Below are positions 17,720 through 26,883 of a stretch of 64,000 bases of DNA, in pieces. Source of the DNA: Anaerosporobacter faecicola. Lineage in GTDB: Bacteria; Bacillota; Clostridia; Lachnospirales; Lachnospiraceae. How positions within the stretch are numbered: the stretch's first letter is position 1; every line of letters starts with the position of its first letter. Below the pieces are notes generated by a model that saw only the letters and a program-made list of their open reading frames with translations, had not been told where the DNA came from and ran no database searches. The stretch spans positions 1-64,000 of the forward strand of contig NZ_JAAQRO010000032.1 in NCBI RefSeq assembly GCF_012070565.1, written 5' to 3'. Both the position numbers and the translations under genes were made by a program.

Positions 17720-20700
17720 ATGAAAAAAAAGAATGTAAGACGTATGATTGCATTGCTTTTGGTATTGACATTAATTCTTCCTACGAATCCATTTGGCTAT
17801 GGGGTTACAATTGCGAAAGCAGATACCGCAACCGTATTTGCTTATTATCCATTCCGTGGAGATACGAAAGATTATAGTGGTAATGGGTATGATGGTACCA
17901 TTGTTGGTAATGCAACCTATGATTCGGAAGGTGGAATCAAGTTATCCAATTCCACAAGTAGTGTACGTCAGAATTATGTATCATTAGATTCTGGAATTTT
18001 AACGAAAATGCAGGATTCCAATGCATTGACCATATCTGCTTGGGTGAAGAATGGGGCATCTGGTAATAATAAGACATCGGTATTTACATTTGGTGCTTCA
18101 GATACGTATTTCTTTGGGTTTACCCCATTTAACTGGGGCTTAGCAAGATCTAGCTTTTATGTTGGAAGTGAAGTTACTGGTATCCAATATAACACTGCAA
18201 ATAATGTGAATTCACCAACAAGTGGTTGGTATCAAATTACGATTACCTTAGAAGATGTATCTTCTGGAAGTAACAGTACGAAGATTAGTTATTACAAAGA
18301 TGGTGTATTTGTTTGTTCTGTTACATCAGCAGCTTCTGTAAGTGCACTAGGCGAACTGTCTTTTGTAAATATTGGTGCTGGAATGCCAAGTTCAAACTAC
18401 TATGATTTCATTGGTAGCTTACGTGATATCAAATTCTATAGTAGTGTATTATCTACAGAGGAAGTAGCAAATACATATGTACAGGAACAATTTGATCTTG
18501 TGGCAGCAGAAATCTGTGATTCAATTGGAGCAGATTTTCAAACACATACCGTAACACTTGACCAAGATGTGACGTTACCAACGACAGGTTCCAACAGTGC
18601 GACCATTTCGTGGGCAACAACGGATGAGAATGTAATTACTACAGATGGTGTGATTACGAAACCTTCTTTTGAAGAAGGTGATGTAGTAGCAACGTTAACA
18701 GCCACAATCGCTATTGGAGGCGTGGAGAAAGAAGTACCATTTACCGTTACAGTGGAAAAGGAAATGTCAGCAGCAGAGAAGATCGCAGCAGTAAAGGACA
18801 GCTTGAATCTTCCTATAACAGATGGTATTACAGGCAATATTACATTACCAACTAAGAATTCTTATGGAGTAACGGTTACTTGGACAAGCTCTAATCCATC
18901 TGTAGTTTCAACAGAAGAGATTGCACAAGATGGCTACGATGCAATACCAGCAGGTGTTGTTACCCGTCAAGACACAGACACGAATGTTACATTAACAGCG
19001 AACCTTAGTTTAGATGGAGAGACAGACACAAAGGAATTTGCTACAACTGTGAAAGCGAAATCCTCTTATACAACAGCAGATAATGCGGCATATCTGTTTG
19101 CATATTTTAAGGGAGAGGGCTTAACCAATGGAGAGCAAATCTATTTTGCTACCAGTGAAAATGGTTTGGATTGGGTAGACCTGAATGAAGGGGCACCTGT
19201 ACTTACCTCTACATTGGGTGAATGTGGTGTGAGAGATCCATTTATCATTCGTTCAGCAGAAGGAGACAAATTCTATCTGATCGCTACAGATCTTAAGATC
19301 AATGGACGTTCTGGTGGAGAGTCAGGAAATGTATGGACAGACAGCCAAGTAAATGGTAGCCAATCCATCATGATCTGGGAGTCAGAAGATTTGGTTAATT
19401 GGTCTGAACCAAGACTTACGAAGATTGCAGCAGACAATGCTGGCTGTACTTGGGCACCTGAAATCTTCTACGATAAGAAGACAGGGGAATATGTGGTGTT
19501 CTGGTCTTCAAAAACCAGTGATGATAGTTATAGCAAACAACGTGTATATTATTGTAAGACAAGAGATTTCTATACTTTCACAGAACCAGAATTATGGATA
19601 GAATTAAAGGGACAATCAGGAGAAACTTTAAGTGCTATTGATGCTTCTGTTATCTCCGTTGAGAATGGAGACGGTTCTCTTACGTATTACCGTTTCTACA
19701 AGAATGAGGATAGTACACCAGAAGATGGAGTAACAACTGGTGGTAAATACACGATTGTTGAGAAAAGTGATTCTATGTTAGGAACATGGACAAGAGTATC
19801 AGCGGATGTATTAAAGGAAAACCAGTATGTAGAAGGTGGTACTTGCTTTAAGTTTAACGGAGAGAATAGATGGTGTCTGCTTCTTGATAACTTTGGCGGT
19901 GGTGGATATTATCCATTGGTTACTACAGATTTAGCAAGCGGTTCCTTTACTAAATTAACAACAGATGAATATTCTTTCCCATCTACTATGCGTCATGGAA
20001 CGGTTATGAATATTACCAGAGCGGAATATGATACATTAATGGAGAAATGGGATTTACGAGCAAAAGAAAATACAGAAGCAGAAGTTATTGAACCAGTAAT
20101 TTCTTATGACTTCAATGAAACATTGTCTGGTACGAACATTGCAGATCAATCAGGCAATTCACGTGATGGAGAGCTATTCGGTAATGCAACGTATGTTACA
20201 GATGCAGAGAAAGGACAAGTCCTTTACCTAGATGGTACAACAGATACCTATGCAGCTTTACCAACAGGCTTCTTTGATGGTAGAAACAAGTTCTCTGTAT
20301 CTTTTGATGTGAAAGCAGAGACAAGTGCTTCTTCTGGATATTTTACATTTGGTATTGGAAAGAACAGTGATAAATATCTGTTCTTGAAAACAACTTCCGA
20401 TACGTATCAGTATGCGATTACAAAAGGCAGCTGGAGTGGTGAGCAAACATTGAAGGCAACAATGCCATCTACTATTCAGGATGTATGGCATAATGTGAAA
20501 CTTGTTGTAAACAAGAATGTAATGAGCTTATACATTGATGGTGCATTAAAATCTACGGTTAATGATATTACTACAAATATTTTGGATTTTGATAGCAGTG
20601 TAGCAGCTTATCTAGGAAAATCATTTTATTCTGGAGATGGTTATTACAAAGGCTATTATGATAACTTCAAAGTCTATAACCGTGAATTAACGAAAGAGGA

Positions 20701-22849
20701 GATTCATGACGAGTACTATGCAAAAGTATCCTATACCGCTTCAGAAGGTGGTACCATTGAAGGTACATTATCACAGGATGTAAGAATTGGAACGAATGCA
20801 ACATCAGTAAAGGCAGTACCAAACTACGGTTATGTATTTAGGCAATGGAGTGATGGAGTAACAACTGCAACAAGACAGGATACGAATGTGGTAAATGATC
20901 TTGCTGTAACAGCAGAATTTGAAAGAGAGACGGTTACCTTAACGTATACAGCCAGTGAAGGTGGATATATTGAAGGAGAAGCCGTTCAGGTTGTTGGTAA
21001 AGGTACCAGTGGTTCAGAAGTCCGTGCAGTTGCGTCTGGAAGTAGTATCTTCGTCAAATGGAGTGATGATGTAACAACTGCATCTCGTACCGATACCAAT
21101 GTAATGGAAAACAAATCGGTAACAGCAATTTTTACAGAAGGTAATGAAGGTTCCATTGAATTAACAACACTTCCTGACAAAACAATCTATCAGTTAGGAG
21201 ATACTCTTAATCTGGCTGGAATTGCAGTGACCATTCATTACGCAGATGGTTCAGAGAGAACAACCTCTGATCTGTCAGAAATTACTACAACAGGATTTGA
21301 TAGTTCTATTCTCGGCCAACAAAATGTTGTAATAACGGTTGCGGGAATGGCAGCTACATTTTCAATTACAGTAGTAGATGTTCCTATGGTAAAAGAGATA
21401 GTTGGAATCTGTGTGAAGAAGAATCCATCAAAATCTGGTTACAAATTAGGTGAAGAATTTGTTATTGATGGTTTGGAAATAACGGCATTCTATAACGACC
21501 GTTCCGAGGCTGACATCATTGATACCAGTTTATTTACGATAACTGGTTTTGATTCCACAACAGCAGGTACGAAGAAATTAACGGTTACATACGAGGGGAA
21601 AGAAGCAACGTTCTTCCTATATGTAGTAGATCCAAACAGTAGTAATGATGTGGTAAGTGGTGGTGGATCGAATGGCGGTTCCGGTGGAAACGGCTCAGGT
21701 GGTAGCGGAGATGTAATTATCACGATTCCAAGTAATCCAAGTGGACAGGAAACAAACGAAGATCAGCAACCGCTATCGACAGAAGAAACGATTCAGGCAG
21801 GCCGTGATGTGAATGCAACAATGGATACCAAAGTAGTAGATACCAATGTTGTTACAACAATTACCCTTAATCAACAGATGTTGAAAGAAGCAATTACGAA
21901 TCAGGGACAACCTGTAGAGCTTTCTTTGCCAGTTGCGAATGCAACGAAGTTAAGACAAGAATTAGAAGCGCAGAATGTACTGGGTGCTACAACAAAAATC
22001 ATTTTAGATAAAGCATATTTGCAAGAAAATGATGACGTTATTGTAAAAGACCTTGTTGCAACAGCAGAAGTATTGAAAGTGTTAAAGAACACGAAGAAAG
22101 CATTAGAAATTAAGGTAGTTGATGAGACTGGTACTACATGGTATGCATGGAATCTTAATGGAGACCAGATGTTAAAATCAAATGATTACCTTGAAACATT
22201 AAATCTTGTTGTTTCAGGAAGTGATGCAAAGGGTAATGCTTCTGTTCAAAAAACTTTGGAAGAAGATAAGAACAATACGACTGGATATGTGATTTCTTTT
22301 GATGAGAAAGCAACACTTCCAAGTGGAAGTGTACTCCGTGTGAATGTGAAGTCGCAATTGGGACTTAATTCAGGAGACGCAGTGTATGTGTACCGATTTA
22401 ATGAGGAAACAGGTAAATTCGAAAGCAATGCAAAAGTACGTTATATTGTAGATGAAGATGGAATGATTAATACAAATCTTAAAACAAAAGATACGTATGT
22501 GATTCTTACGAATAAAGCCTCTACTGAAGTTAAAGTTACATTAAAACAACAGATTAGTCTGTCGAAGAAAAAAGCAACCATAGCAAAAGGAAAGAGTACG
22601 ACGATTCAAGTTAATCTTCCTGATACGATTGCATTAGTACCTTCTTTCCAAGCTTCTGCAACGGAGCAATATGGAGAAGAAACAGCAGTAGCAACGGTAT
22701 CTTATCAATCAAACAATAAGAAAGTTGCCACAGTGAATAAAAATGGTAAAGTGGTAGGAAAGAAAGCTGGTAAGGCAACAATCACCGTTACCGTTACTTT
22801 TGAAAATGGTACGAAATATCGTTATACGACGAAAGTTACAGTGAAGTAG
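17720..22849 (+). CDS. Giant secreted GH43-like multidomain glycosidase
   Basis: The 1709-residue protein has a signal peptide (1-35), a LamG/concanavalin-like domain (37-253, opening with YYPFRGDTKDYSGNGYDG), and two Big_4-like domains (264-346, 351-447). A five-bladed-propeller region (448-790) has GH43-type motifs: GVRDPF with Asp506 as candidate base, CTWAPEIFYD, and VEGGTCF with Glu705 as candidate acid. A second LamG domain (791-1005), two InlB-B-like repeats (1004-1138, each with YTASEGG and KWSD or QWSD), two Big_3 domains (1145-1303) and a Gly/Ser linker follow. The C-terminal module and Big_2 end match the GH59 protein upstream. ATG 17720 follows AAAGGAG. Likely acts on arabinose, xylose or galactose side chains; specificity uncertain. 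Confidence 0.85.
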   Translation: MKKKNVRRMIALLLVLTLILPTNPFGYGVTIAKADTATVFAYYPFRGDTKDYSGNGYDGTIVGNATYDSEGGIKLSNSTSSVRQNYVSLDSGILTKMQDSNALTISAWVKNGASGNNKTSVFTFGASDTYFFGFTPFNWGLARSSFYVGSEVTGIQYNTANNVNSPTSGWYQITITLEDVSSGSNSTKISYYKDGVFVCSVTSAASVSALGELSFVNIGAGMPSSNYYDFIGSLRDIKFYSSVLSTEEVANTYVQEQFDLVAAEICDSIGADFQTHTVTLDQDVTLPTTGSNSATISWATTDENVITTDGVITKPSFEEGDVVATLTATIAIGGVEKEVPFTVTVEKEMSAAEKIAAVKDSLNLPITDGITGNITLPTKNSYGVTVTWTSSNPSVVSTEEIAQDGYDAIPAGVVTRQDTDTNVTLTANLSLDGETDTKEFATTVKAKSSYTTADNAAYLFAYFKGEGLTNGEQIYFATSENGLDWVDLNEGAPVLTSTLGECGVRDPFIIRSAEGDKFYLIATDLKINGRSGGESGNVWTDSQVNGSQSIMIWESEDLVNWSEPRLTKIAADNAGCTWAPEIFYDKKTGEYVVFWSSKTSDDSYSKQRVYYCKTRDFYTFTEPELWIELKGQSGETLSAIDASVISVENGDGSLTYYRFYKNEDSTPEDGVTTGGKYTIVEKSDSMLGTWTRVSADVLKENQYVEGGTCFKFNGENRWCLLLDNFGGGGYYPLVTTDLASGSFTKLTTDEYSFPSTMRHGTVMNITRAEYDTLMEKWDLRAKENTEAEVIEPVISYDFNETLSGTNIADQSGNSRDGELFGNATYVTDAEKGQVLYLDGTTDTYAALPTGFFDGRNKFSVSFDVKAETSASSGYFTFGIGKNSDKYLFLKTTSDTYQYAITKGSWSGEQTLKATMPSTIQDVWHNVKLVVNKNVMSLYIDGALKSTVNDITTNILDFDSSVAAYLGKSFYSGDGYYKGYYDNFKVYNRELTKEEIHDEYYAKVSYTASEGGTIEGTLSQDVRIGTNATSVKAVPNYGYVFRQWSDGVTTATRQDTNVVNDLAVTAEFERETVTLTYTASEGGYIEGEAVQVVGKGTSGSEVRAVASGSSIFVKWSDDVTTASRTDTNVMENKSVTAIFTEGNEGSIELTTLPDKTIYQLGDTLNLAGIAVTIHYADGSERTTSDLSEITTTGFDSSILGQQNVVITVAGMAATFSITVVDVPMVKEIVGICVKKNPSKSGYKLGEEFVIDGLEITAFYNDRSEADIIDTSLFTITGFDSTTAGTKKLTVTYEGKEATFFLYVVDPNSSNDVVSGGGSNGGSGGNGSGGSGDVIITIPSNPSGQETNEDQQPLSTEETIQAGRDVNATMDTKVVDTNVVTTITLNQQMLKEAITNQGQPVELSLPVANATKLRQELEAQNVLGATTKIILDKAYLQENDDVIVKDLVATAEVLKVLKNTKKALEIKVVDETGTTWYAWNLNGDQMLKSNDYLETLNLVVSGSDAKGNASVQKTLEEDKNNTTGYVISFDEKATLPSGSVLRVNVKSQLGLNSGDAVYVYRFNEETGKFESNAKVRYIVDEDGMINTNLKTKDTYVILTNKASTEVKVTLKQQISLSKKKATIAKGKSTTIQVNLPDTIALVPSFQASATEQYGEETAVATVSYQSNNKKVATVNKNGKVVGKKAGKATITVTVTFENGTKYRYTTKVTVK

Positions 22850-22862
22850 AATGTCGTAAAGG

Positions 22863-22947
22863 AAAAGACAATCTTATGTGGAGATATCCCCAAGTGGGTC
22901 ATTGATTATACCTACTTGGGATACCAACACGAAAGATTGTCTTTTTA
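22863..22947 (+). terminator. Terminator of the giant glycosidase gene
   Basis: AAAAGACAATCTT (22863-22875) pairs with AAGATTGTCTTTT (22933-22945), with an inner stem of CCAAGTGGGT and ACCTACTTGG, ending in a T-run. Long two-part stem just after the stop at 22849. Confidence 0.85.
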
Positions 22948-22950
22948 ACA

Positions 22951-22980
22951 TACTAGGAAAGTCCTCCGACTTTCCTAGTA
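22951..22980. terminator. Perfect 13-bp hairpin between convergent genes
   Basis: TACTAGGAAAGTC, loop CTCC, GACTTTCCTAGTA. A perfect stem next to the preceding terminator; it may serve the minus-strand transcript of the peptidoglycan-binding remnant, though no strong T-run follows in either direction. Confidence 0.55.
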
Positions 22981-23046
22981 TAACTTTCTTTACTTTGCAA
23001 AGCATTCGCTTATCTCATGTAATACAGGACATAGTTTGATGAAAAT

Positions 23047-23433
23047 TTATACCAATTCAGCAATTCTTGATACGGCAACATAGATCTGAGAAATCCGATA
23101 CCAGGTAGGGAAGTCTACAACACCAGATGCAGGCAAATCAAAAATTTGTTGGAACTGGCGAACGGCTTCTTGGGTACGTGAACCAAATGCGCCATCAGCA
23201 TTGATCTTAGGAATCAAAGGATAGTTGTTGGATATGACATTCAATTGTTCCTGCATCTGACGGACTTTTGCCCCGCTGCTTCCAATCGTAAGATCGTATC
23301 CAGGCCAAGAAGAAGGCACACCAGCGATTTCGTCTGCTGTATTAATAAACATGTTTTGACCATAGAAATTACGAAGGATTTCAATTGCTGTATACCCTTG
23401 GTCACCAAGAGATTTAGAGCCCCATTGGGTCAT
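23047..23433 (-). pseudogene. 3' remnant of SpoIID/peptidoglycan-binding protein, interrupted at its 5' end
   Basis: Reading minus from 23433, MTQWGSKSLGDQGYTAIEIL matches the end of a SpoIID-like domain as I recall it in clostridial peptidoglycan-binding proteins. An intact PG_binding_1 domain follows (GSSGAKVRQMQEQLN to SGVVDFPTWYRIS). The family is usually over 400 residues; only the last 128 remain. Upstream of 23433 the frame continues open to ATG 23490, but that part is just the recombinase C-terminus read in another frame. The recombinase stop codon lies within this gene's sequence. The 5' part is not elsewhere in the window. Either it is a dead fragment or the second half of a gene split by a recombinase element, to be rejoined by excision. 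Confidence 0.75.
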
Positions 23434-24883
23434 CCTTATTGCAAAAAGGGAGGTAATAATAGAAACGGATGGTTGCAGTTTCTTTGTCATATTCCATATG
23501 ATGGAGTAAGGTTGTTAGAATCTGTCTCTTATCAGAATCCAATACTTGCTCTGACAAAAGGAGAGAAGCAAGGGAAGGGAAAGAAGGAGTTTTTTCGGGT
23601 TCATTCGTATAAGCAAGAGTTTCCTTTGGCTCCTTCCTAAGTTGTTCCATCTGTTTGGTTAGTTCTTTCTTCGTTTGTGAGTAATCAGCCAAAGTGTCTA
23701 TACCATTTAGATAAGCATCTTTTGCGCGCTGTAATCGGGTACTTAATTTATGTATAAGATCTTCTGTAGAAGGGAGATTTTTAGAATGGGTGTGTATGGT
23801 GTGCATAGATAACTGGTAAAACATAGAAGTTTGTGGATAAACTTCAAGCAAAGAGTCATGCAATGTGGATAACATCTTCTGTAAGCTGAGTTGATGGGAC
23901 TGTAGACATCGTCCTTTCTGATAACCGCAGCATTGTAGATTATAATATGTTTTCCCTCTCCTTTCAAGTACTCGTTTATATACAAGAAGAGAACTTCCGC
24001 AATTGCTGCATTTTACCAATCCGGATAGCCAATGTTTGCTTCCTGGTGCATGTTTCCTTGGTTCTTGTTTCGTTAAGTCTTGCATCTTGGCAGCAGCATC
24101 GTAAAGTTCTTTGGTGATTAAAGGTTCATGAACACCTTGCGTTAGAATTGCAGAAGAGGGGGCTTTCTTTAACTGAAAGCGTATATACCCTGCATAGAAA
24201 GGATTGGACAGGATATAGGAAATGGTACGTTTCTCAAAAGGATTTCCACGCTTCGTTCGATAACCATAGGCATTCAGTTCACGTGCGATTTCATATGGGG
24301 AGCGGTGGTCAATAACAAATCGATGAAAGATCTGCCGTACAAGAGTGGCTTCCTCTTGGGAAATACGTGGAATCTCTTTAGCATGTGGAATATAGTAGCC
24401 AAGAGGGGGGGCCGCTTGATATCCACCACGAATGGCTTTCTCTGTCATACCCTTTAGTACTTCATCAGATAGATTAAGGGAATAGTACTCTGCCATGGCT
24501 TCTAGAATAGCTTCTAGAATAATGGAAAATTTATCATCTTCTAGATGTTCGGTAATACTGATCACACGAATGCCACATTCTCTTTTAAGAATAGATTTAT
24601 AAAGAATACTGTCTTCTCTTGAGCGACTGAAGCGGTCGAACTTATGAACAAGAATTGCGTCAAAGGGATGGGGTTTCTTTTTTGCCATTCGAATCATTTG
24701 CATAAAAGCAGGTCGTTTATCTGCACGCCTTCCCGATATTCCCTCATCGATAAATATGAATTCTTCTGGGACATGGTAATCATTGGTCTTGGCATAATTA
24801 AGAAGCAATCGCTTCTGTGCATCAGGAGAGTAATCCGTTTGTTCTTCCGTACTGACACGGATATATAGTGCTGCAATATTCAT
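23414..24883 (-). CDS. Large serine recombinase (site-specific integrase/excisase)
   Basis: The 489-residue protein carries the resolvase catalytic domain (AALYIRVSTEEQ, Ser11 as nucleophile; GISGRRADKRPAF; LVHKFDRFSRS), the recombinase domain (PPLGYY, AYGYRTKRGNPFEKRTISYIL, NPFYAGYIR), a zinc-ribbon (CSNCGSSLL then CCGYQKGRC) and a C-terminal coiled coil. ATG 24883 puts the catalytic serine at the usual position; an in-frame ATG at 24928 would add 15 residues. Neither has a strong ribosome site. The last codons (DDPMGL) overlap the interrupted peptidoglycan-binding gene, so the attachment core probably lies near 23414-23440. Relatives include SpoIVCA of the sigK skin element and phage integrases. 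All key residues appear intact. Confidence 0.9.
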   Translation of the reverse strand: MNIAALYIRVSTEEQTDYSPDAQKRLLLNYAKTNDYHVPEEFIFIDEGISGRRADKRPAFMQMIRMAKKKPHPFDAILVHKFDRFSRSREDSILYKSILKRECGIRVISITEHLEDDKFSIILEAILEAMAEYYSLNLSDEVLKGMTEKAIRGGYQAAPPLGYYIPHAKEIPRISQEEATLVRQIFHRFVIDHRSPYEIARELNAYGYRTKRGNPFEKRTISYILSNPFYAGYIRFQLKKAPSSAILTQGVHEPLITKELYDAAAKMQDLTKQEPRKHAPGSKHWLSGLVKCSNCGSSLLVYKRVLERRGKTYYNLQCCGYQKGRCLQSHQLSLQKMLSTLHDSLLEVYPQTSMFYQLSMHTIHTHSKNLPSTEDLIHKLSTRLQRAKDAYLNGIDTLADYSQTKKELTKQMEQLRKEPKETLAYTNEPEKTPSFPSLASLLLSEQVLDSDKRQILTTLLHHMEYDKETATIRFYYYLPFCNKDDPMGL

Positions 24884-25278
24884 TGATATAGTCTCAAAAT
24901 CAAAAGGATTACTATATCCGTATTCCATACTATTTGGCCATTATGCTAATACTGTGAAACAAATGCTTCCATACTGGTATACGATATTTACTACGTTGCA
25001 CAAGAACCAGAAAGTTTTATAAGAATAAATATTCTTGCTTATTCATCAATAAACTTTTATGAGGGGTTTTGTTGTGCTACTGTTGCCGTTTGTTCGTTCA
25101 TAATATGATTAATATACGCGATTTTCACACTTGAATGTTTTGAAGAGTATGTGGTTGTTAAATTCTAATAAACGTTTTCGATGTGCGAAGTTTGCGTTAT
25201 GTATTAATAAAAGTAAGATGCTAGAGGTGAGTACCGGAATACAAGTTTCGCAAACAAGAAAGAGGGAGGAAGAATAAT
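24884..25278. other. Intergenic region upstream of the recombinase
   Basis: No gene is visible on either strand. A loose inverted repeat (AAAGTTTTAT near 25010 with ATAAACTTTTAT near 25060, inner AAGAATAAATATTCTT) could be an operator or stem. I found no second copy of the junction sequence and no 5' half of the interrupted gene here. Confidence 0.4.
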
Positions 25279-25452
25279 ATGGAAAAGATTAAGTTTGAAA
25301 ATTATATTTATGAAAAAAACGGTTCCATCCGAAAGTTTCAAGCGTTATCGGAGGAGGAAAAGAAGGAGATGCATCGGCAGATGTTTCGAATTCTACAAGA
25401 ACGAACGAACCTAACATGTTCTAACGAAAGTGCTAATAAAGAAAAGGAATGA
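25279..25452 (+). CDS. Small acidic/basic protein next to recombinase
   Basis: A 57-residue reading frame starts at ATG 25279 behind an excellent GAGGGAGGA site. The product begins MEKIKFENYIYEKNG and contains a charged helix (ALSEEEKKEMHRQMFRILQE). It is divergent from the recombinase gene. Small proteins of this size and style often accompany integrase genes in mobile elements, but I do not recognise the family and assign no function. Just after it the plus strand is a 60-base purine-rich tract. Confidence 0.55.
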   Translation: MEKIKFENYIYEKNGSIRKFQALSEEEKKEMHRQMFRILQERTNLTCSNESANKEKE

Positions 25453-25591
25453 AGGAATGAAGAAAAGAAAGAAGCAAAGGAATAAAGGAAGGAATAAGTA
25501 AGATAGATTAAGGAAACAACATATAAACCATATGGATAAAATTGAAAATGTTGGATAAACTACTTCTAAAACGAATCGTAAGGAGGAACCA

Positions 25592-26104
25592 ATGAAAAAG
25601 GTAGTTTCCATATTAGTTATTGTGCTGCTTCTCGCAAGTTTAATTGGTTGTGGGAGTAAAAGTAAGAAAGGGTCAGTTAAGACCCAAGACTTGATTGATT
25701 CTATTGGAGAACAGATCGCAAAGGACAAAGGGTTGGGTTCTAAGGAAGAATTGAGTTGGAATGAGGTTGACTTACTTAGTGAGGAAGGAGCGGCAATGGT
25801 AGAGAAGATGTCACTTAATCCTTCTATATTAGAAGAGGCAATCTATTACGAAAATCCGATGAATGACAGTGCAGATCGAATTATTATTGCCAAAGTCAAA
25901 GAAGAAAAAGATGTAAATACAGTCAAATTAGCTTTTGATGAATTTCGAAAGAACCAGGAGAAAGAGTGGAAACAAAATCTGCCAGAACAATATGAGAAAG
26001 TAAAGGGTGGGCAGGTATTTGTAAAGGATGCATACGTGTTCTACTATGTCTATGATGATATTGCCAGCATAAAAAAAATCTCAGATGATGCATTAGTCAA
26101 ATAA
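25592..26104 (+). CDS. DUF4358-type lipoprotein
   Basis: The 170-residue protein has a lipoprotein signal peptide with lipobox ASLIGC (Cys20), then a mature domain with VKTQDLIDSI, an EAIYYENPMN segment and RIIIAKVKEEKDV. This layout fits the DUF4358 lipoprotein family of clostridia, whose function is unknown. It starts at ATG 25592 behind AAGGAGGAA. It is a single-gene unit closed by a strong terminator shared with the convergent DUF1292 gene. Confidence 0.75.
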   Translation: MKKVVSILVIVLLLASLIGCGSKSKKGSVKTQDLIDSIGEQIAKDKGLGSKEELSWNEVDLLSEEGAAMVEKMSLNPSILEEAIYYENPMNDSADRIIIAKVKEEKDVNTVKLAFDEFRKNQEKEWKQNLPEQYEKVKGGQVFVKDAYVFYYVYDDIASIKKISDDALVK

Positions 26105-26145
26105 GTATCCTATTGGTTTCTATATCTAGGAACGAATGATCGAAC

Positions 26146-26190
26146 AAAAAAAGGTTTCAATACAAGTAATTGTATTGAAACCTTTTTGTC
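26146..26190. terminator. Bidirectional terminator between DUF4358 and DUF1292 genes
   Basis: AAAAAGGTTTCAATACAA (26148-26165), loop GTAA, and the perfect complement 26170-26187. A-run on one side and T-run on the other serve both strands. Confidence 0.92.
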
Positions 26191-26192
26191 AA

Positions 26193-26540
26193 TTATTCTT
26201 CGTCTTCATCTTCATCAAGCATATCTTGGAATTCTTCATCATCTAAAAATTGATCAAAAGCATCCGCAACTGCTTCATATTCTGCATCATCTTCAATGTT
26301 AAGAAGCTCGATTTCATCATTTTCTAATTGTTTGAAACGATATAAGAATACTTCGCTTTCTTCATCAGTTTCTGCTTCATCTGCTGGTAATAATGCAATG
26401 TAATCATTTTCACCAACTGGGAAAATAGTTAATACGATACATTCCATCTCGGTACCATCATCTAGTGTTAATGTTACCATTCCGTGTTCTTCTTCGTTGC
26501 AACCGCAATTGCAATTGTCATCATGACGTTCGTCGCTCAT
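26193..26540 (-). CDS. DUF1292 family acidic protein (YrzB-like)
   Basis: The 115-residue protein begins with a His/Cys patch (DDNCNCGCNEEEHG) and continues with the DUF1292 core: VTLTLDDGTEMECIVLTIF, a YIALLPADEAE stretch, EVFLYRFKQLEND, and an acidic Asp/Glu tail. In Firmicutes this family (YrzB) usually sits near the Holliday-junction resolvase ruvX gene and ferric uptake regulators; here it stands alone. Function unknown. It starts at ATG 26540 behind GAGGT. The N-terminal CNCGC cluster could bind metal. Confidence 0.88.
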   Translation of the reverse strand: MSDERHDDNCNCGCNEEEHGMVTLTLDDGTEMECIVLTIFPVGENDYIALLPADEAETDEESEVFLYRFKQLENDEIELLNIEDDAEYEAVADAFDQFLDDEEFQDMLDEDEDEE

Positions 26541-26883
26541 GTAAATACCTCATTTCTTTGTAATAGAGATTGTCACAGAAGAAATGTAACTTCTGTTCAG
26601 TTAGTTACTGTTACTTATTTCCTATTGCAAATCTAAAAAATAAACGATTAGTAAGCTAATGTTTCTCGTTATTATGAATGTATCAGATTGCATGTGAAAT
26701 TGCAAGGTGTTATTTTAAGAAAACCAGTAAAATTCAATGAGTTTATTGCAAAAAACAGTAAAAAAATATTGACTTTATTGTAAAATGGCATAAAATAATT
26801 AAGAGCGGTATATTATGCTACTATAACGGTATAATAGCGATACCTGTTTTTTGAACATTCACAGTTTAGGAGGAGAACATTCA
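26541..26883. other. Divergent intergenic region
   Basis: Between the divergent DUF1292 and low-complexity protein genes. It holds one convincing plus-strand promoter (26769-26796, listed separately), T- and A-rich stretches, and repeated TTGCAAAA/TTGTAAAA words. No gene was found. Confidence 0.5.
26769..26796 (+). promoter_or_regulatory. Sigma-A-type promoter
   Basis: TTGACT (26769-26774), 16-base spacer, TAAAAT (26791-26796). It lies about 90 bases upstream of the GTG start at 26884. Confidence 0.6.
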
